Assembly (NCBI RefSeq): GCF_009650995.1
Contig: NZ_WHVV01000002.1
Coordinates: 150,208-214,207, forward strand
Source of the DNA: Sporosarcina cascadiensis
GTDB taxonomy: Bacteria; Bacillota; Bacilli; Bacillales_A; Planococcaceae
Direction: 5' to 3'
Length of the DNA: 64,000 nt
Each line of letters opens with the position of its first letter. Position 1 is the stretch's first letter. The position numbers and the translations under genes were made by a program. Positions 21,038-31,557 of this stretch are shown here, piece after piece. The notes below the pieces were generated by a model, which saw nothing but the letters and a program-made list of their open reading frames with translations, ran no database searches and was not told the DNA's origin.

Positions 21038-22315
21038 ATGGACGTTTACAAAATTAGAGGTGGAAAACAGCTGCAAGGGACTGTGAGAGTAAGCGGCGCA
21101 AAGAATAGTGCAGTAGCTTTGATTCCTGCAGCTATTCTCGCTGATTCGCCGGTAACGATTGCAGGTCTTCCGGAAATTTCTGATGTAGAGACACTGCAGC
21201 TGCTGGTGGAAGAAATCGGCGGCAAAGTGCAAGTGGAAGACGGCAAAATGACGATTGATCCTTCAGAAATTGTATCTATGCCGCTGCCGAACGGCAATGT
21301 CAAGAAACTTCGGGCATCCTCCTACATGATGGGTGCATTGCTCGGCAAGTTTAAGCACGCGGTTATCGGACTGCCCGGCGGCTGCCATTTAGGACCGCGG
21401 CCAATCGATCAGCATATTAAAGGATTCGAAGCACTCGGCGCAAAAGTGACCAATGAACACGGTGCGATTTATCTGCGTGCAGATGAACTGCGCGGTGCCA
21501 AAATTTATTTAGACGTTGTTAGTGTGGGAGCGACCATTAATATCATGCTCGCTGCTGTCATGGCAAAAGGAAAAACAGTGATTGAAAATGCAGCAAAAGA
21601 ACCGGAAATCATTGATGTGGCAACACTATTGTCCAATATGGGCGCGAACATCAAAGGAGCCGGAACAAACGTCATTCGAATCGAAGGGGTAGAAAGTTTA
21701 CACGGTACGAAACATACGATCATCCCCGATCGAATTGAGACGGGAACCTATATGATAATGGCGGCGGCAGTCGGCGATGGTATTACGATTGATAATGTCA
21801 TTCCACTGCACGTCGAAGCAATTACGGCCAAACTTCGTGAAATGGGCGTCAAAATCGAAGTGGGCGAAGAACAGATTTTTATTCCGAAAACGGAGAAGCT
21901 GGAAGCAGTGGATGTGAAAACACTGGTTTATCCGGGATTCCCGACGGATCTTCAGCAACCGTTCTGCGTGCTGTCGACCCAGGCGCAGGGCTCCTCGATT
22001 TTAACGGATACGATCTATCCCGCGCGTTTTAAGCAAATCGACGAACTTCGCCGAATGAATGCCGACGGGCGTGTGGAAGGGCGTTCTGCAATTATTTCAG
22101 GACCTACTCAATTGCAGGCGGCAACAGTGCGCGCATCTGATCTGCGTGCCGGTGCGGCGCTGATGATTGCCGGTTTGATTGCAAGCGGAGAAACAGAAAT
22201 TCAGGATATCGAACATATTGAACGCGGCTATAGCCGGATCATCTCCAAGCTGCAAAATCTTGGTGCCGATATTCAAAAAGTAGAAGGTCTGACCGCAGCT
22301 TCAATTTCCGAGTGA
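21038..22315 (+). CDS. murAB: UDP-GlcNAc 1-carboxyvinyltransferase 2 (MurAB/MurZ)
   Basis: The 425-residue enolpyruvyl transferase adds phosphoenolpyruvate to UDP-GlcNAc, the first committed step of peptidoglycan synthesis. The catalytic Cys is in [12 protein letters not shown] near residue 117, and the start [19 protein letters not shown] is standard. A second paralogue, murAA, lies at 48084 in this window, as in other low-GC Gram-positives. AAAAGGAGATCGAA precedes the ATG. The glpX promoter overlaps the 3' end of this gene. Confidence 0.95.
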   Translation: MDVYKIRGGKQLQGTVRVSGAKNSAVALIPAAILADSPVTIAGLPEISDVETLQLLVEEIGGKVQVEDGKMTIDPSEIVSMPLPNGNVKKLRASSYMMGALLGKFKHAVIGLPGGCHLGPRPIDQHIKGFEALGAKVTNEHGAIYLRADELRGAKIYLDVVSVGATINIMLAAVMAKGKTVIENAAKEPEIIDVATLLSNMGANIKGAGTNVIRIEGVESLHGTKHTIIPDRIETGTYMIMAAAVGDGITIDNVIPLHVEAITAKLREMGVKIEVGEEQIFIPKTEKLEAVDVKTLVYPGFPTDLQQPFCVLSTQAQGSSILTDTIYPARFKQIDELRRMNADGRVEGRSAIISGPTQLQAATVRASDLRAGAALMIAGLIASGETEIQDIEHIERGYSRIISKLQNLGADIQKVEGLTAASISE

Positions 22316-22341
22316 CAGTAATTTGTAATTTCGTGTATAAT
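22312..22341 (+). promoter_or_regulatory. Putative promoter for glpX
   Basis: A -10 TATAAT at 22336-22341 has GTGACA 18 bp upstream (22312-22317), overlapping the murAB stop codon. The leader to glpX is about 100 nt. Confidence 0.5.
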
Positions 22342-22449
22342 AGACCATAACGACACATCCAGACAGCGTGCAATCATGGGTGCGGACGTAGGCAAATGAA
22401 AGGTAAAACGCGACAAGCGCCTTACCGCAAACAGGAGGAACAAAACAGT

Positions 22450-23415
22450 ATGGAACGTAGTTTATCGATGGAATTAGTGCGTGTAACAGAGGCGGCAGCA
22501 GTTTCAGCAGCCCGCTGGATGGGACGCGGTTTGAAGAATGAAGCAGATGATGCAGCTACAGAAGCCATGAGAACAGTATTTGATACAATTCCAATGGAAG
22601 GCGTAGTCGTAATCGGTGAAGGCGAAATGGACGAGGCTCCGATGCTATATATCGGTGAAAAACTCGGGACAGGCCACGGACCGGCAGTTGATGTTGCGGT
22701 TGATCCGCTCGAAGGCACGAATATCGTAGCGTCAGGCGGATGGAATGCGCTTGCTGTACTTGCAGTTGCAGACAAAGGTAATTTGCTGAATGCTCCTGAT
22801 ATGTATATGGACAAAATCGCAGTCGGACCTGAAGCGGTCGGCAAGATTGATATAGATGCATCAGTTACAGACAACCTGAAAGCTGTAGCGAAAGCGAAAA
22901 ACAAATCGGTTAATGATCTGGTAGCCTCTGTATTGAACCGTGAGCGTCATAAAGAAATTATCGAAGAGATCCGTGCAGCAGGCGCGCGTATCAAGTTAAT
23001 TGAAGACGGCGACGTAGCTGCCGCATTGAATACAGCATTCGATGACACAGGCGTGGATATTTTATTCGGCATGGGCGGTGCTCCTGAAGGCGTAATCGCG
23101 GCAGTTGGATTGAAATGTCTGGGCGGAGAGATCCAAGGGCGTCTCGTTCCTTCTAATGATGAAGAAAGAGAACGCTGCATCAAAATGGGCATCGATGTCG
23201 ATAAAGTATTGAAAATGGATGACCTGGTAAAAGGCGATGACTGTATTTTTGCTGCAACCGGTGTAACAGACGGTGAATTAATGGACGGCGTGCAATTCAA
23301 AGGTTCATATTGCCGGACACAGTCACTTGTCATGCGTTCTAAATCAGGCACAATCCGTTTTGTAGAAGGTCGCCACAGCATGAAGAAAAAACCACTTCTC
23401 GTTATGCAAGACTAA
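22450..23415 (+). CDS. glpX: Class II fructose-1,6-bisphosphatase (GlpX)
   Basis: The 321-residue enzyme dephosphorylates fructose-1,6-bisphosphate in gluconeogenesis. Metal-binding signatures are [14 protein letters not shown] near 58, [11 protein letters not shown] near 87 with the acidic metal ligands, and [14 protein letters not shown] near 205. ATG 22450 follows AGGAGGAACAAAACAGT. The gene lies between murAB and rho, as in Bacillus glpX. Together with fbaA it covers both directions of this glycolytic step. Confidence 0.94.
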   Translation: MERSLSMELVRVTEAAAVSAARWMGRGLKNEADDAATEAMRTVFDTIPMEGVVVIGEGEMDEAPMLYIGEKLGTGHGPAVDVAVDPLEGTNIVASGGWNALAVLAVADKGNLLNAPDMYMDKIAVGPEAVGKIDIDASVTDNLKAVAKAKNKSVNDLVASVLNRERHKEIIEEIRAAGARIKLIEDGDVAAALNTAFDDTGVDILFGMGGAPEGVIAAVGLKCLGGEIQGRLVPSNDEERERCIKMGIDVDKVLKMDDLVKGDDCIFAATGVTDGELMDGVQFKGSYCRTQSLVMRSKSGTIRFVEGRHSMKKKPLLVMQD

Positions 23416-23425
23416 CTCCCTCACC

Positions 23426-23450
23426 ACCCGGTTCAGCCGGGTTTCTATTT
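23426..23450 (+). terminator. Terminator after glpX (first hairpin)
   Basis: The short stem ACCCGG/CCGGGT with loop TTCAG is followed by a T-rich tract. Confidence 0.65.
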
Positions 23451-23488
23451 CCTGAAACTATCAACGATCCATAATGCAGGCTATTGCG

Positions 23489-23523
23489 GAAAGGAAGGAC
23501 ATCAAGTGTCCTCCTTTCTGTTT
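23489..23523 (+). terminator. Second terminator-like hairpin before rho
   Basis: GAAAGGAAGGACA pairs with TGTCCTCCTTTC (one bulge) and is followed by TGTTT. It lies 52 bp before rho, so it could be a glpX backup terminator or a rho leader attenuator. Confidence 0.55.
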
Positions 23524-23574
23524 AATAGCGTCAAATAATCCTAATACTATAAATGAAGAGTGGTGTGCGTATAA

Positions 23575-24858
23575 ATGACGATGATTACCCTTGCAGACCT
23601 AGAGAATATGACGCTCAAGGAACTGTACGCGCTTGCGAAAAAGTACAAGATTACGAACTACAGCAAGCTGACTAAGAAAGAATTAATATTTGCGATTTTG
23701 AAATCACGTGCAGAAGAAGAAGGCTTTTTCTTCATGGAAGGTGTGCTGGAGATCATCCAGTCGGAAGGCTATGGTTTCTTGCGTCCGATCAACTATTCCT
23801 CGAGCTCCGAAGATATTTACATATCGGCATCCCAAATCCGCCGCTTCGATCTGCGTAACGGCGATAAAGTTACCGGAAAAGTCCGTCCGCCAAAAGAAAA
23901 TGAGCGGTACTACGGGCTGCTTCAGGTAGAAGCAGTAAACGGCCAAAACCCGGAAGTAGCACGCGAGCGTGTACATTTCCCGGCACTTACTCCTTTATAT
24001 CCAGACCGGCAGATCCGATTAGAAACGACAAAAAGTAATGTTTCGACACGAATTATGGATCTCGTCTCACCTGTTGGATTTGGTCAGCGCGGATTAATCG
24101 TTGCTCCACCAAAAGCAGGAAAGACGATGCTTCTGAAAGAAATTGCTAATTCTATCACAACGAACCATCCGGAAGCGGAATTAATCGTTTTGCTAATTGA
24201 TGAAAGACCGGAAGAGGTAACGGATATCGAACGCTCTGTAAACGCCGATGTGGTCAGTTCTACATTCGATGAAGAACCACAGAATCATGTCAAAGTGGCA
24301 GAACTGGTACTTGAACGGGCAATGCGCCTGGTAGAGAGTAAACGCGATGTCATCATCCTGATGGACTCCATTACTCGTCTGGCACGTGCGTTTAACTTGG
24401 TCATCCCTCCAAGCGGACGAACATTATCCGGGGGTATTGACCCGGCTGCTTTCCACCGGCCGAAACGATTCTTCGGTGCCGCACGTAACATCGAAGAGGG
24501 CGGCAGCTTAACCATTCTGGCAACAGCTCTGATTGAAACCGGCTCCCGTATGGACGAAGTCATTTATGAAGAATTTAAAGGAACCGGCAACATGGAACTG
24601 CATCTCGACCGCAGCCTTGCCGAACGCAGAATCTTCCCGGCACTCGACATCCGCCGCTCAGGAACACGTAAAGAAGAACTGCTTATTCCGCCGGAAAAAC
24701 TCGAAAAACTCTGGGCCATCAGAAAAACCTTCTCTGATTCCAACGACTTCACCGAGCGCTTCATGAAAAAACTCCGCCAGTCCGACAACAACGAAGAGTT
24801 TTTTGAAAAGCTGAATGAAGAAATGAAAGCGCATCGTAAGGGCAAGGGATTGATTTAA
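23575..24858 (+). CDS. rho: Transcription termination factor Rho
   Basis: The 427-residue hexameric RNA helicase ends transcription at Rho-dependent sites. It has an N-terminal Rho_N helical domain (residues 5-45, [14 protein letters not shown]), a cold-shock RNA-binding domain (50-120, SEGYGFLRP and [16 protein letters not shown]), and a RecA-type ATPase with Walker A PPKAGKT near 178 and Walker [15 protein letters not shown] near 260. No large insertion is present. The binding site before ATG 23575 is weak (GAGTGGTG), which would fit tight or autogenous control. Confidence 0.95.
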   Translation: MTMITLADLENMTLKELYALAKKYKITNYSKLTKKELIFAILKSRAEEEGFFFMEGVLEIIQSEGYGFLRPINYSSSSEDIYISASQIRRFDLRNGDKVTGKVRPPKENERYYGLLQVEAVNGQNPEVARERVHFPALTPLYPDRQIRLETTKSNVSTRIMDLVSPVGFGQRGLIVAPPKAGKTMLLKEIANSITTNHPEAELIVLLIDERPEEVTDIERSVNADVVSSTFDEEPQNHVKVAELVLERAMRLVESKRDVIILMDSITRLARAFNLVIPPSGRTLSGGIDPAAFHRPKRFFGAARNIEEGGSLTILATALIETGSRMDEVIYEEFKGTGNMELHLDRSLAERRIFPALDIRRSGTRKEELLIPPEKLEKLWAIRKTFSDSNDFTERFMKKLRQSDNNEEFFEKLNEEMKAHRKGKGLI

Positions 24859-24904
24859 GGATTTTAAATAAAAAAATTTTGTGCATTAGTTTAGTGCTAG
24901 AGGA

Positions 24905-25405
24905 TTTTCACTACAGACGGGACGCTTTCCGCGGGCATGGCTTGAGTCTCCTCGTCGCTTTGCTCCTGCGGGGTCTCAAGGCTCATGCTCATAACGCTAC
25001 GCTTTTACTCGCAAAAGTAATTGCTATTCCCGCAGGAGTCGCCCGTCTTCCGTTTCAATCCTTACTTTGCTAATACAAACACAGAGCAAGAGCACTGAAG
25101 TTTTCTAAAATCTGAGAAGTTTTGATGATCACATAGTATATAAAATTTCATGTCTCATTGATCATTGCTAAGTTCAAAGCAGTTGAAACAATTTTGAAAT
25201 TTTATTTTAGATTCAGAGTACATCAGCTAGTAAGATTCAACGAGCAATACTTAGTATTTTGTGATACATAGTAGGGATTGGAGCGTCGGGTGGCGACTCC
25301 CGGAGGATCAGCCCGACAGATGAGACGACTTTGGGGAGCTTGCGACCAAGTCGGCTCACCGCGGGCCCTCGGGAAAGCGTCCACCCAGAGCGCAAATCCC
25401 CTACT
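24905..25405. repeat. Composite element X1: two R1 stem-loops as inverted ends around an AT-rich core
   Basis: The 788-bp gap between rho and rpmE holds R1 on the minus strand at 24911-25068 (GGGACGCTTTCCGCGGGC ... CGCAGGAGTCGCCCG, with module R5 reversed inside at about 24990-25025) and R1 on the plus strand at 25285-25405 (GGTGGCGACTCCCGGAGG ... GCGTCCACC). Between them an AT-rich core holds TTCTAAAATCTGAGAAG and ACATAGTATATAAAATT, which recur in element X2 at 38390-38450. No coding sequence is supported. Confidence 0.75.
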
Positions 25406-25466
25406 GCATACAAAGTAGCTCTAAACTTCATTAAGATCTAACCCAATAAAAACCCAAACCAAACTG

Positions 25467-25495
25467 TTGCACAGCCTGTCCGATTTTGATATACT
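25467..25495 (+). promoter_or_regulatory. rpmE promoter
   Basis: The -35 TTGCAC (25467-25472) and -10 TATACT (25490-25495) are 17 bp apart. The leader of about 145 nt contains a small hairpin GTACGG/CCGTAC and a GGGCTGTGTACGGC stretch, and could be an L31-type ribosomal-protein autoregulatory leader. Confidence 0.65.
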
Positions 25496-25646
25496 ATTCA
25501 AGTACGGTATTTCCGTACAACTGCATATACAGCTGACAAATACGGGCTGTGTACGGCATCGATCCGTTTTATTGGCATCTGCCGATAGAACGCCTTATAA
25601 ATTTATACTCTGTTCCAGATGGTTCAGGGCGAGAGGAGAGAGACCG

Positions 25647-25865
25647 ATGAAAGCAGGAATTCATCCGGATTACAAACTTGCAAAAGTAACTTGCTCATGT
25701 GGCAATACATTCGAAACAGGTTCTGTAAAAGAGGATATTCGAGTGGAAGTATGCTCAGAATGTCACCCATTCTACACTGGACGCCAAAAGTTTGCTGCAG
25801 CGGACGGCCGTGTCGACCGTTTCAACAAAAAATACGGCATCAAGTCAGAACAAGAACAAGAGTAA
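25647..25865 (+). CDS. rpmE: Ribosomal protein L31 (zinc-binding form)
   Basis: The 72-residue protein of the large ribosomal subunit begins [20 protein letters not shown]. The paired CxC (CSCG) and CxxC (CSECH) cysteines mark the zinc-containing L31 type, as opposed to the zinc-independent YtiA type. GAGAGGAGAGAGACCG precedes the ATG. The C-terminal KSEQEQE tail is slightly longer than usual. Terminator and a 21-bp-period array follow. Confidence 0.95.
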   Translation: MKAGIHPDYKLAKVTCSCGNTFETGSVKEDIRVEVCSECHPFYTGRQKFAAADGRVDRFNKKYGIKSEQEQE

Positions 25866-25876
25866 TCAAATGCCAG

Positions 25877-25915
25877 ATACCCGTCAGGTGCAGTCGTGCC
25901 AGACGGGTATTTTTA
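25877..25915 (+). terminator. Terminator of rpmE
   Basis: The stem ATACCCGTC/GACGGGTAT is followed by TTTTAT. Confidence 0.9.
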
Positions 25916-25943
25916 TAGTCAGACGTGTGAAATCTGAGGCTGA

Positions 25944-26078
25944 ATGATCATAGAACCCGCACGAACGCTCATATTGCGCGGCATCGTGATCATTAAAACC
26001 GCCTGAACGCTCATACGATCCCCGCGCGTGATCATAAACCGTCCGCAAGGGCTCATACTGACGTTCCGGATGCTCATA
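25944..26078 (+). repeat. Seven-unit 21-bp-period array E (TGATCAT/CGCTCAT cores)
   Basis: The TCAT of each core falls at 25948, 25969, 25990, 26011, 26032, 26053 and 26074, exactly 21 bp apart. Core order is D S D S D S S. One intervening segment (GCCTGA) carries an in-frame TGA, so the seven-codon period is not a coding repeat. It lies between the rpmE terminator and tdk. Confidence 0.9.
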
Positions 26079-26169
26079 AGGTTTATCGCCGGCTGAAAGA
26101 AACTTCAAAAGCAACACCCGCAGCAAGATTCCAACCATACATAAGCAACAAGCTGAAAGGAGATTGACC

Positions 26170-26769
26170 ATGTACGTTTCAATGCAAGGCGGCTGGATGG
26201 AAGTCATCTGCGGCAGTATGTTTTCAGGAAAATCGGAGGAGTTAATTCGCCGGATTCGCCGTGCCGAATTTGCCAAACAGAAAATCGCGGTATTCAAGCC
26301 GGAAATCGATGATCGCTACAGCGAAGAAGCGGTTGTCAGCCATGATGGCACGTCGATGATCGCCAATCCGATTTCCAAAGCGAGAGAAATACCGAACCTC
26401 GTGACAGATGATTTCGATGTGGTCGCCATTGATGAAGCACAGTTTTTTGATGAAGAAATTGTAGAAGTGGCGATAGGCCTGGCCAATCGCGGATTTCGTG
26501 TCATCATCGCAGGTCTCGATCAAGACTTCAGAGGAGAACCGTTCGGACCAATGCCGCGCTTGATGGCAGTTGCCGAATTGGTCACGAAACTGCAGGCAGT
26601 CTGCACGGTCTGCGGATCTCCTTCGAGCCGCACCCAGCGGTTGATTGACGGACGTCCGGCAAGCTCTGATGATCCGATTGTGCTGGTCGGCGCTTCTGAA
26701 GCTTACGAGCCGCGCTGCCGCCAGCATCATGAAGTACCGGCAGGCATCCGTGCAGAACAGGCAAAATAA
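26170..26769 (+). CDS. tdk: Thymidine kinase
   Basis: The 199-residue type II thymidine kinase phosphorylates thymidine to dTMP in salvage. The P-loop is [10 protein letters not shown] with Lys21; the DEAQFF motif near 90 is Walker [16 protein letters not shown] near 120 is the conserved base; the zinc site has VCTVCG near 145 and the later Cys-His cluster EPRCRQHH near 184. GAAAGGAGATTGACC precedes ATG 26170. An imperfect inverted repeat ACCGTCTATCC/GGATAGGCGGT follows at 26780-26812, without a clear T-run. Confidence 0.94.
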   Translation: MYVSMQGGWMEVICGSMFSGKSEELIRRIRRAEFAKQKIAVFKPEIDDRYSEEAVVSHDGTSMIANPISKAREIPNLVTDDFDVVAIDEAQFFDEEIVEVAIGLANRGFRVIIAGLDQDFRGEPFGPMPRLMAVAELVTKLQAVCTVCGSPSSRTQRLIDGRPASSDDPIVLVGASEAYEPRCRQHHEVPAGIRAEQAK

Positions 26770-26859
26770 AAAACATTCACCGTCTATCCAGAAGCTCGAA
26801 CGGATAGGCGGTTCTGCTATACAGAAATAACCCAATACTCCAGAAGAGGTGAAATCATT

Positions 26860-27936
26860 ATGTTCGACAGACTGCAGGCAGTGGAAGACCGTTACGATCG
26901 GCTCAATGAATTATTGAGTGATCCGGAAATCGTCAATGACCTGGATAAATTGCGTACGTATTCGAAGGAACAATCCGATTTGCAGGAAACCGTTGAAGTA
27001 TACCGGGAATACAAAGAAGTGCAGGCTCAATACAAAAACGCAAAAGAAATGCTCGATGAACCGCTGGATGACGACATGAAAGAACTTGTGAAGATGGAGA
27101 TCGATGAATTGGAAGAACGTATCGGGCCGCTTGAAGAACATCTGAAAATACTGCTTGTTCCAAAAGATCCGAATGACAATAAAAGTGTCATCATGGAAAT
27201 CCGCGGTGCGGCAGGCGGCGACGAGGCCGCTTTATTCGCAGGCAGTCTATACCGTATGTACACGCGTTTCGCCGAAATGAATCATTGGAAAGTGGAAGTG
27301 ATCGATTCGTCACCGACTGAACTTGGCGGTTTCAAGGAAATCATCTTCATGATTGACGGCAATGGAGCGTACTCCAAATTAAAATACGAAAACGGAGCGC
27401 ACCGCGTACAGCGTGTACCGGAGACAGAGTCCGGCGGGCGGATTCATACGTCGACTGCCACGGTCGCTTGTCTGCCGGAAGCCGAAGAAGTGGAGATTGA
27501 AATTCATGATAAAGACATTCGTACAGATACATTTGCCTCATCCGGACCGGGCGGCCAATCCGTCAACACGACAATGTCTGCTGTTCGTCTGACACATTTG
27601 CCGACTGGCATCACGGTATCGATACAAGATGAAAAATCTCAAATCAAAAATAAAGAAAAAGCGATGAAAGTACTGCGTGCACGTGTGTACGATAAGTTCA
27701 TGCAGGAAGTCCAGGCAGAATATGATCAAAAGCGGAAATCCGCAGTCGGTTCGGGAGATCGTTCAGAACGGATTCGAACTTATAATTTTCCGCAAAACCG
27801 CATTACTGACCATCGCATCGGCCTGACAATACAGAAACTGGACCAAGTAATTGAAGGGAAACTGGACGAAGTGATCGACGCGCTCATCATTGAAGAGCAG
27901 GCGCACCGTCTGGAAAGTCTGGATCAAAATGACTGA
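26860..27936 (+). CDS. prfA: Peptide chain release factor 1
   Basis: The 358-residue factor terminates translation at UAA and UAG. It has the N-terminal coiled-coil domain (residues 1-100), the anticodon-like PET motif in [13 protein letters not shown] near 186 and the catalytic GGQ in [11 protein letters not shown] near 231, whose Gln is methylated by PrmC, encoded next. The start follows GAAGAGGTGAAATCATT. It overlaps prmC by 8 bp, implying translational coupling. Confidence 0.96.
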   Translation: MFDRLQAVEDRYDRLNELLSDPEIVNDLDKLRTYSKEQSDLQETVEVYREYKEVQAQYKNAKEMLDEPLDDDMKELVKMEIDELEERIGPLEEHLKILLVPKDPNDNKSVIMEIRGAAGGDEAALFAGSLYRMYTRFAEMNHWKVEVIDSSPTELGGFKEIIFMIDGNGAYSKLKYENGAHRVQRVPETESGGRIHTSTATVACLPEAEEVEIEIHDKDIRTDTFASSGPGGQSVNTTMSAVRLTHLPTGITVSIQDEKSQIKNKEKAMKVLRARVYDKFMQEVQAEYDQKRKSAVGSGDRSERIRTYNFPQNRITDHRIGLTIQKLDQVIEGKLDEVIDALIIEEQAHRLESLDQND

Positions 27937-28780
27937 ATCGATTTGGGAATCTGTTAAACGCGCCCAGGATTTGCTGGATGCCCGCGGGCTTGATGCAAAT
28001 ACGGCGGAATTAGCGATGCGGGCAGTCACGGGAAAAAGCCGGTCAGACTATCTGGCGAGCCTGCGTGAAGAGCTGCCGCATGAACTCCGCTCGCAATTTT
28101 CAGGCTATATAACAGAACTACTGACAGGCAAACCGATCCAATATATTCTCGGTGAAGAGTCTTTTTACGGTTATTCATTTGAAGTAAATGAACATGTACT
28201 GATACCGCGTCCGGAAACAGAGGAATTGGTTTATCATGCGCTCGAACGTGCGAATAAATTATTCGGAAACCGTCCGATTGAAATGGCAGATATCGGCACA
28301 GGAAGCGGTGCGATTGCAGTAGCTTTCAAAAAAGAACGTCCCTCCGCAAATGTGACGGCTACTGATTTCAGCGAAGAAGCGCTAAAAGTTGCCGCTCGCA
28401 ATGCGGAGCGTAATGATGCCGTCATTACATTTTTGCAGGGAGATATGGAAGAACCGCTCACACCGCAAAAGTGGGATATCATCCTTTCCAATCCTCCATA
28501 TATAGCCGAACAGGAAAAGAAAGAAATGTCTGCAACGGTATATGGTTTTGAGCCGGCGTCCGCTTTATTCGCCGAAGAAGAAGGACTGTATTTTTATCGG
28601 AGACTTGCAGCACGTCTTTCTCCTATGCTGAATAAACAGGCTTTCATTGGCTTTGAAATTGGTTATTTACAAGGAGAGAAAGTGCAGCAATTCCTGCAGG
28701 AAGCCTTCCCGCAGGCGAAAGTGGAGATCGTTCAGGATATCAATAAAAAAGACCGAATGATATTTTGTGAGATTACATGA
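27929..28780 (+). CDS. prmC: Release factor glutamine methyltransferase
   Basis: The 283-residue S-adenosylmethionine-dependent enzyme methylates the GGQ glutamine of release factors. It has an N-terminal helical domain (1-85, with [15 protein letters not shown]), motif [14 protein letters not shown] near 117 and the substrate-binding NPPYI motif near 188. Its ATG lies inside the end of prfA, typical of this pair. Length is normal. Confidence 0.94.
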   Translation: MTESIWESVKRAQDLLDARGLDANTAELAMRAVTGKSRSDYLASLREELPHELRSQFSGYITELLTGKPIQYILGEESFYGYSFEVNEHVLIPRPETEELVYHALERANKLFGNRPIEMADIGTGSGAIAVAFKKERPSANVTATDFSEEALKVAARNAERNDAVITFLQGDMEEPLTPQKWDIILSNPPYIAEQEKKEMSATVYGFEPASALFAEEEGLYFYRRLAARLSPMLNKQAFIGFEIGYLQGEKVQQFLQEAFPQAKVEIVQDINKKDRMIFCEIT

Positions 28781-28827
28781 ATAAAATCTCTTTCTGCGGC
28801 TCATGATAGAGTGCAGGAGGGGATGAC

Positions 28828-29394
28828 ATGTTACAAGATTACACAATTGAAAAACCACAAACGAAAACTTCTAAGGTTCTTGCTATTATAGAATTTATAC
28901 TGGTGCTGCTTGCAATTCAAGGAGTTCTGATCCTATTCTATCAGCCGGCGGAAACTAGTGAAATGCCGCAGTTTCGCATATTGGCAAATTCCAATACGGT
29001 TGAAGACCAGCAGATGAAGCAGCAGATTCAACAAGAAATTGCCCCGCTGCTCGCTTCGGCAGTCAATGAATCGGGAACGCCGGAGCAGATGCAGCGCCGA
29101 ATGGAAGCAGCAAGCGCGGAGATTACACAGCTGGCAGCTCATCAGGCAAACGGACTTTCCGTGACATTCGAACACCAGGCGGCACTCATTCCGCCGAAAC
29201 GCATCGGTTTTGCGATTCAAAAACAAGACGTGTATGACAGCTATATTTTGAAAATTGGCAAAGGCAAAGGGGATAATTGGTGGTGTGGATTGTTTCCGAA
29301 TGTTTGCTATCCCGAAGAAACTGCAGCGGTTGAAACAGACGAAGAACCTGTTACATTCTTCATTTGGGAGTGGATAAAGTCGATCTTCTCGTAA
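28828..29394 (+). CDS. spoIIR: Stage II sporulation protein R
   Basis: The 188-residue protein has one N-terminal membrane helix (about 16-40) and an extracytoplasmic domain with the family signatures FRILANSNTVEDQQMK near 50 and GDNWWCGLFPNVCYPE near 150. SpoIIR is made in the forespore under sigma-F and secreted to trigger SpoIIGA, which matures pro-sigma-E in the mother cell. It follows prmC by 47 bp after GGAGGGG. A sigma-F promoter could not be identified with confidence. It ends in FIWEWIKSIFS. Confidence 0.92.
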   Translation: MLQDYTIEKPQTKTSKVLAIIEFILVLLAIQGVLILFYQPAETSEMPQFRILANSNTVEDQQMKQQIQQEIAPLLASAVNESGTPEQMQRRMEAASAEITQLAAHQANGLSVTFEHQAALIPPKRIGFAIQKQDVYDSYILKIGKGKGDNWWCGLFPNVCYPEETAAVETDEEPVTFFIWEWIKSIFS

Positions 29395-29454
29395 AACTAT
29401 TCACAATTTTTGTGGATAAAATAAGTAAAATGTGTATAAGAAGGGGTTGGACAG

Positions 29455-30486
29455 ATGGAAACGCAAATGAAATCAGTGGATAACCTCGTGGATAATGAAA
29501 AGACATATGAACAAGCTGTGGATATCTTGAAATCGGGCGGCCTTGTCGCATTTCCGACTGAAACAGTATACGGACTCGGAGCAATTGCCACAGATGAGCA
29601 GGCAGTGCAGCAGATTTTTGAAGCAAAAGGAAGACCTGCGGATAATCCGCTCATCGTACATATCGGAAACAAATCGGATGCAGCAAAGTATGCGGCAGAA
29701 GTGCCAGAAGTGGCAGAGAGGCTAATGGAAGCTTTCTGGCCGGGGCCTTTGACGCTCGTCATGGAAATGAAACCGGGCGTTATCGCGAAAACAGTCACGG
29801 CTGGCATGTATACTTTGGCGATCCGCATGCCTGATCACCCTGTAGCCTTGGCACTGCTGCAGAAACTTCAGCTGCCTGTTGCAGCACCCAGTGCGAACCG
29901 CAGCGGAAAGCCGAGTCCGACAGAAGCGGAGCACGTCTATCATGATTTATTCGGAAAGATTCCGCTCATTTTAGACGGCGGCGCAACAGGAATCGGCGTG
30001 GAATCTACGGTACTGGATGTCACGGTTACTCCGCCCGTTATTCTGCGTCCCGGCGGTATCTCCAAAGAGCAGATAGAAGAACTGATCGGCACCGTTCATT
30101 TGGCGGCCAAGCCGGAAGATCAGACAACAACTCCGCGAGCGCCCGGCATGAAATATACGCATTACGCACCGGAAGCTCCTTTGTTCGTCATCGAACCGGA
30201 CGCCGCCAGATTGGAAACTGCGCTGAATAGTATTCATCGTCAGGGAAAACGGGTTGCTGTGATTGGTCCCGATGAATTGCATACAGCGAATGCAGACTGG
30301 TACTTTTCGACAGGAGCAATAAGCAGCCATGAAGCGATGGCGGCGAATCTTTATAAAGCGATCCGGCAGAGTGATGCCACGGAAGCCGATGTGATCCTCG
30401 CAGTAGAAACAGATCTCTCGGGTATCGGTGCCGCCGTCATGAACCGGCTTGAAAAAGCTTCAGACGGCAAACGTTTTTCGGAATAA
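29455..30486 (+). CDS. ywlC: Threonylcarbamoyl-AMP synthase (Sua5/YwlC type)
   Basis: The 343-residue protein has a YrdC-like domain (residues 15-205; GGLVAFPTETVYGLGA, KGRPADNPLIVH, PSANRSGKPSPT) and a C-terminal Sua5 domain (about 230-340, AVIGPDEL region). It makes threonylcarbamoyl-AMP from Thr, bicarbonate and ATP for the t6A modification of ANN-decoding tRNAs. AAGGGGTTGGACAG precedes the ATG. The linker GMKYTHYAPEAPL is characteristic of two-domain Sua5. Confidence 0.93.
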   Translation: METQMKSVDNLVDNEKTYEQAVDILKSGGLVAFPTETVYGLGAIATDEQAVQQIFEAKGRPADNPLIVHIGNKSDAAKYAAEVPEVAERLMEAFWPGPLTLVMEMKPGVIAKTVTAGMYTLAIRMPDHPVALALLQKLQLPVAAPSANRSGKPSPTEAEHVYHDLFGKIPLILDGGATGIGVESTVLDVTVTPPVILRPGGISKEQIEELIGTVHLAAKPEDQTTTPRAPGMKYTHYAPEAPLFVIEPDAARLETALNSIHRQGKRVAVIGPDELHTANADWYFSTGAISSHEAMAANLYKAIRQSDATEADVILAVETDLSGIGAAVMNRLEKASDGKRFSE

Positions 30487-30550
30487 ACGAATAGCCCCCT
30501 TCAGCAGACGCATAGGATAGATGCATGTGAACTGCGAGGGGGCTTACTTT

Positions 30551-31054
30551 TTGATTGAAATTATAGCAGCAATTGTTACGACAGTTGATATCCTCATTGT
30601 CTATACCGTTTTGCAACTGCGGCGCGGAAGATTGATGATCGCGCTGTGGACAACATTATTAAATATGCTATTGCCGCTCGTTGGTTTCTATATGGGCGAA
30701 TGGACCGTCCACCTTTTTGCGGGCTGGAGTCAGGTGCTTTCCGGTGTTATGCTCGGATTAATCGGCTTGCATATCTTACTGGATGACGGAGAACAGCCGT
30801 CGATGATTCACAAGATGTCACCGATCTTCCTGGCACTGATGGTTAGTCTGGATGCGTTCACCGTCAGCGTAACATTCGGCATGATGCAGCTCAATAAATG
30901 GCTGTTCATTTTTGTTTCAGGCTTTTTCTCATTTTTCTTTTCTATCATTGCATTGTTATCCACAGGTCGGATACCTTTCATCAATGGCACATTTATTCGA
31001 CGTATAACCGGCGTGATTTTCATAATAATAGGTGTAATGTCCTTCATATTTTAA
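30551..31054 (+). CDS. MntP-family manganese exporter-like membrane protein (YwlD)
   Basis: The protein of about 167 residues has six hydrophobic helices and the MntP/DUF204 Asp motifs in VTTVDILIVY near residue 12 and VSLDAFTVSVTFGMM near 95. The family exports Mn2+. The start is uncertain: TTG 30551 follows GCGAGGGGGCTTAC and is preferred; in-frame GTG/ATG codons upstream to 30521 give ten more residues. It lies between ywlC and ywlE as ywlD does in Bacillus. Confidence 0.75.
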   Translation: MIEIIAAIVTTVDILIVYTVLQLRRGRLMIALWTTLLNMLLPLVGFYMGEWTVHLFAGWSQVLSGVMLGLIGLHILLDDGEQPSMIHKMSPIFLALMVSLDAFTVSVTFGMMQLNKWLFIFVSGFFSFFFSIIALLSTGRIPFINGTFIRRITGVIFIIIGVMSFIF

Positions 31055-31110
31055 CAATTACTGTTTCTTTTTTCTCATATATCCGTTATTCTGTATAGTA
31101 GGTGAAGAAA

Positions 31111-31557
31111 ATGAAAATTTATTTTATTTGTACAGGCAACACATGCAGAAGTCCGTTAGCGGAAGCGCTGCTGAAAAATGAAAACTTGCCTGGTGTGGAA
31201 GTAAGATCTGCAGGAATATATGCGATGGATGGACAGCCGATTTCAGCGAATTCCGCTCGGCTGCTGACAGAAGCCGGTATTTCATTCGATGGATTCTCAA
31301 ATGAACTTACACCAGCCGATATGCAATGGGCCCAACTGGTTTTAACAATGACAGCGGGCCACCGGGATACGCTGCACCGCAGTTTTCCTGGTATGAAAGA
31401 CAAGATTTTTACATTAAAAGAGTATGCAGGTGCAAGCGGAGGACTTGATGTCCATGATCCATACGGCGGCGACTTGGCGACATACCGCGAGACGTACATG
31501 GAACTGACGGAACTCATTCAAACCATCGCCCGGCAGCTTTCGGAGGGAAAACAATGA
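31111..31557 (+). CDS. ywlE: Low-molecular-weight protein arginine phosphatase YwlE
   Basis: The 148-residue enzyme starts [20 protein letters not shown], the Cys-X5-Arg loop with Cys7 and Arg13. Thr11 in the loop is the residue known to favour phospho-arginine over phospho-tyrosine in YwlE. The general-acid Asp is in DVHDPYGGD near 115. It removes arginine phosphorylation made by McsB. AGGTGAAGAA precedes ATG 31111. Its last four bases (ATGA) overlap the chemoreceptor start. Confidence 0.92.
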   Translation: MKIYFICTGNTCRSPLAEALLKNENLPGVEVRSAGIYAMDGQPISANSARLLTEAGISFDGFSNELTPADMQWAQLVLTMTAGHRDTLHRSFPGMKDKIFTLKEYAGASGGLDVHDPYGGDLATYRETYMELTELIQTIARQLSEGKQ